NCBI RefSeq assembly: GCF_004801285.1 | Contig: NZ_SSNY01000005.1 | Span: forward strand, 124,001 to 188,000 | Reading direction: 5' to 3' | Origin: Ollibium composti | Lineage (GTDB): Bacteria; Pseudomonadota; Alphaproteobacteria; Rhizobiales; Rhizobiaceae | Length of the DNA stretch: 64,000 bases | Notes under the pieces: model-generated | What the model saw: only the letters and a program-made list of their open reading frames with translations | The model's database searches: none | What the model was told of the DNA's origin: nothing | Made by a program: the position numbers and the translations under genes | Shown here: positions 58,547 through 64,000 of the stretch, piece after piece | Layout of the letters: the number at the start of each line of letters is the position of its first letter | Position numbering within the stretch: the stretch's first letter is position 1

Positions 58547-59416
58547 ATGAAGGTGGTGAGCTACAACATCCAGTACGGCGTCGGCCTCGACGGCCGCTAC
58601 GACGCCGAGCGCATCGCGGACGCCGTGCGCGGCGCCAACGTCATCACCCTGCAGGAAGTCTCGCGCAACAACCCGCAGAACGGCGGGCGCGACATGGTGG
58701 CGGAGCTGACAGCCCTGCTGCCGGACTATTTTGTGGTCTACGGCTCGAATTTCGAGGCCAATGTCGGCTCGTACGTCAAGGACGGCCGCGCCGTCACGAC
58801 CATGTTCCAGCTCGGCAACATGATCCTGTCGAAAATGCCGATCCAGCTTTCGCGCAATCTTCTCCTGCCGCGCAGCCGTTCGATCGGCGCGCTCAACTTC
58901 CAGCGCGGCGCGCTGGAAGCGCTGATCGAGACGCCGCTGGGTTTCATCCGCTTCTATTCCACCCATCTCGATCACCGCAATCCCGTGGAGCGCGCCCGGC
59001 AGATCCGTTTCCTGCGTGAGCGCCTGTTCAATCATGCGCTCGAAGGCGGCGGCCTGACCGGCCTGTCGGAAGTCGGCCTACCGGAACCGCCGGCGCCGGA
59101 GGCCTTCGTGCTGATGGGCGACTTCAACATGCTGGCCGGCTCGCCCGAATATGTCGAACTGGCCGGCCTGCCCGACCACGAGTTCGACATGCCGCTGTCC
59201 GTCGACCTCGCCGTCGACGTCGCAGCGCGTTTGGCGGTCTCCGGCGACGACCTCGTCACCTGGGTCGATCCGAAGCGGCCGCAGGACGCCAGCCGGCACA
59301 AGCGTATCGACTATGCCTTCACCAGCGCGTCGCTGGCCGCCAGCCTGAAGCGGCTTTGGGTCGACCGGCAGGCAGTCGGTTCCGACCATCTACCGGTGTG
59401 GCTGGAACTGGGGTAG
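58547..59416 (+). CDS. Endonuclease/exonuclease/phosphatase family protein
   Basis: A 289-residue EEP-fold phosphodiesterase. Seen: VVSYNIQYGVGLDGRYDAER, ITLQEVSRNN (catalytic Glu), TPLGFIRFYSTHLDHRN, VLMGDFNML and the terminal RHKRIDYAFTS and GSDHLPVWLEL. The family hydrolyses DNA, phosphoinositides or other phosphodiesters; the target is unknown. No signal peptide. It is inserted between obgE and rpmA on the opposite strand. The 112 bases before the start show no clear promoter. Confidence 0.9.
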   Translation: MKVVSYNIQYGVGLDGRYDAERIADAVRGANVITLQEVSRNNPQNGGRDMVAELTALLPDYFVVYGSNFEANVGSYVKDGRAVTTMFQLGNMILSKMPIQLSRNLLLPRSRSIGALNFQRGALEALIETPLGFIRFYSTHLDHRNPVERARQIRFLRERLFNHALEGGGLTGLSEVGLPEPPAPEAFVLMGDFNMLAGSPEYVELAGLPDHEFDMPLSVDLAVDVAARLAVSGDDLVTWVDPKRPQDASRHKRIDYAFTSASLAASLKRLWVDRQAVGSDHLPVWLELG

Positions 59417-59423
59417 GTCTCGG

Positions 59424-59640
59424 GTGCGTCCTTCCAGGCTCGCCCGCCGCGATCGAAGCGCGCATTTCGACCTTGTGCGGGCTCGCACCTCAGGATGAGG
59501 GCCGCTGATGCGCGCATCCTGACATGCACAGGCGTAGGCCAATGACCGGCGACAACGATCCTCATCCTGAGGTGCGAGCCCGCTTCATCGGTTGCGAGCA
59601 AGCGCAGACATGGCAGGGCGAGCCTCGAAGGACGCACCCC
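59424..59640. repeat. Long-form inverted pair of the family D repeat
   Basis: Arms at 59424-59501 and 59560-59640 begin and end with the same elements as the perfect repeat at 31219-31372 (GTGCGTCCTTC...GCTCGC and GCTCGCACCTCAGGATGAGG, or complements), but their middles carry extra, different sequence. They fill the 229 bases between the convergent genes ending at 59416 and 59646. Confidence 0.87.
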
Positions 59641-59645
59641 GCCCC

Positions 59646-60230
59646 TCAAAACCGCGGCCAGTTCCTCAGGCTCGCCCAGGTCCGCCGGTCGAGCCGGTAG
59701 CGCTCGACCGGCACCTGGCCGGCGACGATGGAGTTCAGCATGCCCTGGCCGGCATACTGGAAGCCGCACTTGTGGATGACACGCCGCGAGGACGGGTTGA
59801 TGACCCGGCACGAGGCGTGGAGCACCTGGACCGACGTGCGGGCGAAGGCAAGATCGACCAGCGCGTGCGCGGCCTCGGTCGCATAACCCTGCCGCCAGTA
59901 AGGTTCGCCGATCCAGTAGCCCAGTTCCAGCCCGCGATCCGTGGCATTGAGGCCGGCGGAGCCGACGAAGGCACCGTTCTCCTTCAATGTCAGCGCATAG
60001 ACGACGCCGGAGCGGGGTGCGGCTGCCATGGCGAGAAAGGCGCGCGCCTCGGCCTCGCCATAGGGATGCGGCATGCGCGCCAGCATCTCGGCAACGTGAC
60101 GGTTGTCGGCGAGCGCGATGAGTTGCGCGATGTCGACCTCGTGCGGTGGGCGCATCACCAGACGTTCGGTGGTCAGCGTCGGGCAGTCAATGAAAGAACT
60201 TTCTTCAAGGAAGGCTTCTTCGGCAACCAT
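59646..60230 (-). CDS. GNAT acetyltransferase (RimJ/RimL type)
   Basis: A 194-residue N-acetyltransferase. The sequence LTTERLVMRPPHEVDIAQLI, then GLELGYWIGEPYWRQGYATE (acetyl-CoA-binding loop) and SCRVINPSSRRVIHKCGFQY, is typical of RimJ/RimL-like GNATs that acetylate protein N termini or small molecules. ATG 60230 has GGAGGA upstream and is preferred over 60269. It lies after the rplU-rpmA terminator on the same strand. Confidence 0.9.
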   Translation of the reverse strand: MVAEEAFLEESSFIDCPTLTTERLVMRPPHEVDIAQLIALADNRHVAEMLARMPHPYGEAEARAFLAMAAAPRSGVVYALTLKENGAFVGSAGLNATDRGLELGYWIGEPYWRQGYATEAAHALVDLAFARTSVQVLHASCRVINPSSRRVIHKCGFQYAGQGMLNSIVAGQVPVERYRLDRRTWASLRNWPRF

Positions 60231-60251
60231 GGTCAGTCCTCCAGGCAAAGT

Positions 60252-60280
60252 AAAAGGGGAGACGGTCACCCATCTCCCCT
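60252..60280 (-). terminator. Rho-independent terminator of rplU-rpmA
   Basis: On the reverse strand AGGGGAGA (60280-60273) pairs with TCTCCCCT (60262-60255) across a ten-base loop and is followed by TTTACTTTG. It lies about 70 bases after the rpmA stop. Confidence 0.82.
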
Positions 60281-60348
60281 GATCCTTTTCCTGGCCTGGC
60301 CAGACACCGGTTCCCGAGATGGGCGCCGGTGTTCTAGTGCGGAACCGG

Positions 60349-60618
60349 CTACTCCGCGGCTTTGGTCATCGGGTTTACCGACACGTAGGTTCGGCCGTTG
60401 GCTTTCTTGGCAAACGAAACGGCACCGGCTTCGAGGGCAAAAAGCGTATGGTCCTTGCCCATGCCGACATTGGTGCCGGCATGCCACTTGGTGCCGCGTT
60501 GACGAATGAGGATGTTGCCGGCGAGCACGGCTTCGCCGCCGAATTTCTTCACGCCAAGGCGCTTGGATTCGGAATCGCGACCGTTGCGCGACGAACCGCC
60601 AGCTTTCTTGTGTGCCAT
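60349..60618 (-). CDS. rpmA: Ribosomal protein L27
   Basis: An 89-residue L27. It starts [20 protein letters not shown], contains [19 protein letters not shown] and [13 protein letters not shown], and ends in the usual basic tail. L27 lies near the peptidyl-transferase centre. It is downstream of rplU by 108 bases in the conserved rplU-rpmA order. Confidence 0.98.
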   Translation of the reverse strand: MAHKKAGGSSRNGRDSESKRLGVKKFGGEAVLAGNILIRQRGTKWHAGTNVGMGKDHTLFALEAGAVSFAKKANGRTYVSVNPMTKAAE

Positions 60619-60726
60619 GGTAGTACTCCTTTGCGCCGTTCGGCGCCTGCGATCTCTATGAACGCGTTCGCGTTCCGTTTCAAGCCTGTCCGGTAAGGTC
60701 CGGGCGAATTACTTGGCTTGTTCCAA

Positions 60727-61368
60727 TTACTGGGCCAATTCCTTCGCCTGCTCGCGCCAGTCCTTGATCTGGTCGGCGCTGAAGGGCATCGCCGCGTCAA
60801 TCTTGTCGGCGTCGGCATCGGTCAGGGCGGCGAGCTGGGCGAAGGTGGTGATGCCCTGCTCGTTGAGGTCCTTGGCCGCCACGGGGCCGATGCCCTTGAT
60901 GACGGTGAGGTCGTCGGCCTTGCCCTTCGGCGCCTTGAACAGCGGCGCTGCGGCAGCCGGAGCAGCCTCTTCCTTGGCAGCCTTCGGTGCGGCGTCAGCC
61001 TTGGCTTCGGTCTTCGTCTCGGCCTTGGCGGCCGCCTTCTTCGAGGGCTTGGCGCCGTCGGTCAGGATCTCGGAAATGCGCACGGTGGTCAGCAACTGGC
61101 GATGGCCGATCTTGCGGCGCGAATTCTGCCGGCGGCGCTTCTTGAAAGCGATGACGGTGCGCGACTTGCCCTGTTCCACAACCTCGGCGGCGACGGAAGC
61201 GCCATCGACGAAGGGGGCGCCGAAGGTGACCTTGTCACCTTCGCCATAGGCCAGCACGGCGCCGATCTGCACGATCTCGCCGACCTCAGCCTCGAGCTTC
61301 TCGATCTTCAGGACGTCGTTGGCGGCAACGCGATACTGCTTGCCGCCCGTTTTGATGACTGCGAACAT
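60727..61368 (-). CDS. rplU: Ribosomal protein L21 with C-terminal extension
   Basis: A 213-residue protein, about twice normal L21. Residues 1-103 are L21 ([34 protein letters not shown]). Residues about 110-150 are an Ala/Lys/Glu-rich linker. The end is a helix-hairpin-helix-like module ([32 protein letters not shown]). The L21 part belongs to the 50S subunit; the role of the extension is unknown. The same module ends LivG in this window. ATG 61368 has AAAGGC upstream; a longer frame to 61491 is not needed. Confidence 0.96.
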   Translation of the reverse strand: MFAVIKTGGKQYRVAANDVLKIEKLEAEVGEIVQIGAVLAYGEGDKVTFGAPFVDGASVAAEVVEQGKSRTVIAFKKRRRQNSRRKIGHRQLLTTVRISEILTDGAKPSKKAAAKAETKTEAKADAAPKAAKEEAAPAAAAPLFKAPKGKADDLTVIKGIGPVAAKDLNEQGITTFAQLAALTDADADKIDAAMPFSADQIKDWREQAKELAQ

Positions 61369-61665
61369 TTTTTGCCTTTCGCTGTTCGGTCGGCCTCGTG
61401 GAGCCACCTGGCGTTCGGGAGAACGGGGCGGCAGGGCCGTCTTTTTGTCAGTCTGCGGGTTCAAAAAACAAGCGGCGCGGAAAGCTCCCACGCCGATTGC
61501 GCGGCCTCCCTAGCCGAAGGGGCAGGCAGAGTCAAGGCGAGGAGGTCCATGACCACGCTGGAACAGCACTGGGATCGCGACCGGATCGGAACCTATTTTG
61601 GGCCTTGTATCCGGCGACGCCAACCGTTATCTAGTCGCCGCGTCGGCAACGGCCCAACCATATGC

Positions 61666-61755
61666 GGAGAAGTGGCAGAGTGGTTGAATGCACCGCACTC
61701 GAAATGCGGCATGCCTGCAAGGGCATCGGGGGTTCAAATCCCTCCTTCTCCGCCA
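61666..61755 (+). tRNA. tRNA-Ser (anticodon CGA)
   Basis: A class II tRNA with a long variable arm. The acceptor GGAGAAG (61666-61672) pairs with CTTCTCC (61745-61751), discriminator G, encoded CCA at 61753-61755. The anticodon loop CTCGAAA gives CGA, reading TCG. The T loop TTCAAAT is standard. The 297 bases upstream, back to rplU, hold no gene. Confidence 0.96.
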
Positions 61756-61991
61756 TTCATATTCGATAACGGACTGATTCCCAATATTTTTCGGCTTCCG
61801 GTTTGTCTTCGTGCACCTGGCGCCAAGAGGCCGCACGACAGCTCTCGATTGCCGGTTTCCGGCTGGCGCCAGACGACAATTCAACGAGTCGCTGCGTCGA
61901 CGAGGTCAGGTATGAGGCAGGTGGGGGCCGACCATCGCCATGGCTTGTTCGGCTGTACGGAAGCGGTCTTGCCAACATGGAACGCACAAAG

Positions 61992-62018
61992 AAAAAGGCC
62001 GGCATTGCCGGCCTTTTC
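61992..62018 (-). terminator. Rho-independent terminator downstream of atpC
   Basis: AAAGGCCGGC and GCCGGCCTTT pair around an ATT loop (about 61994-62016), giving a stable stem with T runs on both strands. It lies 24 bases beyond the atpC stop and ends the atp operon. Between the tRNA-Ser end (61755) and this terminator (about 240 bases) I see no gene. Confidence 0.92.
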
Positions 62019-62041
62019 GATGGAACGGGTTCCGTGTGCCG

Positions 62042-62449
62042 TTAGGCCGGCAGGAGGGCGCCTTCCAGCGTGGTGAGCTGGTGCAGGAACGCCTCGGCCT
62101 TGGTGCGGTGCTCGTCGGTCTTGGCGTCGGCGACGTCTTCCTTCGCCTCCTGGATGCGGCGGGCGATGTCGGCGCGGTCGATGTCCTTCACCGCCACCGC
62201 CGATTCGGCGAGCAGCGTGCAGCCGGACGGCAGGACGTCGGCGAAGCCGCCGAACACCACGTAGCGTTCCTCCGTGCCGGAGGCCGACTTCACCGTGACG
62301 ACGCCCGGCTTGATGGTGGTCATCACCGGCGCGTGGCTGGCCATGACGGTCATTTCGCCCTCGGCGCCGGGAATGATGACGGACTCGACCTGGTCCGAGA
62401 CAAGCAGGCGCTCGGGGGAGACGAGTTCGAACTGGAAGGATTGAGCCAT
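62042..62449 (-). CDS. atpC: ATP synthase F1 epsilon subunit
   Basis: A 135-residue subunit of the central stalk. Typical segments are FELVSPERLLVSDQVESVII, PGAEGEMTVMASHAPVMTTI and YVVFGGFADVLPSGCTLLAE; the helical C-terminal arm is present. It is the last gene of the atp operon, 123 bases after atpD, the gap being filled by repeats. Confidence 0.97.
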   Translation of the reverse strand: MAQSFQFELVSPERLLVSDQVESVIIPGAEGEMTVMASHAPVMTTIKPGVVTVKSASGTEERYVVFGGFADVLPSGCTLLAESAVAVKDIDRADIARRIQEAKEDVADAKTDEHRTKAEAFLHQLTTLEGALLPA

Positions 62450-62458
62450 GGTTTCATG

Positions 62459-62565
62459 GGAGTAGGGCAGTAGGGCAGTAGGGCAGTAGGGGAGGAATCC
62501 CTATGCTCAGCCGCCGTCTTCCCTCGTCCACTCTCCCTATTGCCTTACTGTCCTATTGCCTTACG
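62459..62565. repeat. Tandem and inverted repeat (family E) between atpD and atpC
   Basis: AGTAGGGC is repeated in tandem four times at 62461-62492 (the last copy AGTAGGGG). The second half carries two copies of CCTATTGCCTTAC (about 62537-62549 and 62552-62564), roughly complementary to the tandem block. The element fills the gap between two genes of the atp operon and could fold in the mRNA. ATTGCCTTAC is shared with the element at 35801-35899. Confidence 0.85.
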
Positions 62566-62572
62566 GCCCTGA

Positions 62573-64000
<1,428 letters not shown>

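Noticed and set aside
61666..61992. tRNA-Ser as integration site
   Set aside because: The neighbouring sequence runs directly into the conserved atp operon end; no integrase or duplicated 3' end is seen.
62461..62565. Possible CRISPR-like array
   Set aside because: The units are eight bases without spacers, lie inside the atp operon, and no cas genes are present.

Overview
The window is a GC-rich, densely coded bacterial chromosome segment with about 70 genes, two tRNAs and no rRNA, CRISPR array, transposase, integrase or phage gene. Gene content points to an alphaproteobacterium of the Rhizobiales, most like Phyllobacteriaceae/Mesorhizobium. The basis is the liv operon carrying a small DUF6867-type membrane protein, DUF1036 next to pyruvate kinase, ribosomal protein L21 with an Ala/Lys-rich C-terminal extension, many rhizobial DUF families (DUF982, DUF1244, DUF465, DUF1674, DUF2934), and several families of paired palindromic repeats. 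The assignment is inference from gene content; no database was searched.

Layout. 1-3.7 kb: end of a branched-chain amino acid ABC transporter operon (livG with an odd C-terminal extension, livF, a membrane protein, a binding protein), closed by a terminator. 3.9-7.4 kb: pyruvate carboxylase. 7.5-12.7 kb: small unknown genes and a signalling cluster (PAS hybrid kinase, OmpR-type regulator, and a divergent regulator with a degenerate receiver). 13-18.3 kb: L,D-transpeptidase, an arginase-family enzyme, a beta-propeller protein, a two-winged-helix regulator, a DUF899 protein. 18.5 kb: tRNA-Arg(CCT). 18.7-25.5 kb: M20 amidohydrolase, D,D-carboxypeptidase with a CobW-type metal GTPase, HtpX, an SDH assembly factor, and an Lrp regulator divergent from a saccharopine-dehydrogenase-like enzyme. 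25.5-31 kb: a four-gene branched-chain 2-oxoacid dehydrogenase operon (E1alpha, E1beta, E2, E3), riddled with inverted repeat pairs, one of them inside the E2 coding sequence. 31.4-45 kb: holA, N-formylglutamate amidohydrolase, pyk, rpmJ, purEK, a PhyH dioxygenase with an AraC regulator, two tiny DUF465 proteins, and ispG followed by three accessory genes.

45-50.3 kb: a large tandem-receiver hybrid kinase, then a secreted haem-binding (GlcG/HbpS-like) protein clustered with a kinase/LuxR-type regulator pair. 50.3-53.7 kb: a LysR regulator divergent from an ankyrin-deaminase-MFS operon. 53.7-58.4 kb: obgE-proB-proA-nadD, with a toxin-antitoxin pair wedged between proA and nadD. 58.5-64 kb: a phosphodiesterase-fold enzyme, a GNAT acetyltransferase, rplU-rpmA, tRNA-Ser(CGA), atpC and atpD (running to the window edge).

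The most unusual observations are: (i) the exported HbpS-like protein beside a two-component system, which resembles the HbpS-SenS-SenR arrangement of Streptomyces; (ii) palindromic repeat pairs in the bkd operon, including an in-frame pair that encodes part of the E2 linker; (iii) the same C-terminal Lys/Ala linker plus helix-hairpin-helix-like module on both LivG and ribosomal protein L21; (iv) a response regulator lacking most receiver active-site residues; (v) a toxin-antitoxin pair translationally coupled to nadD; (vi) a 16-bp-stem hairpin directly before a small gene. Nothing here is shown to be a new system; these are testable leads.
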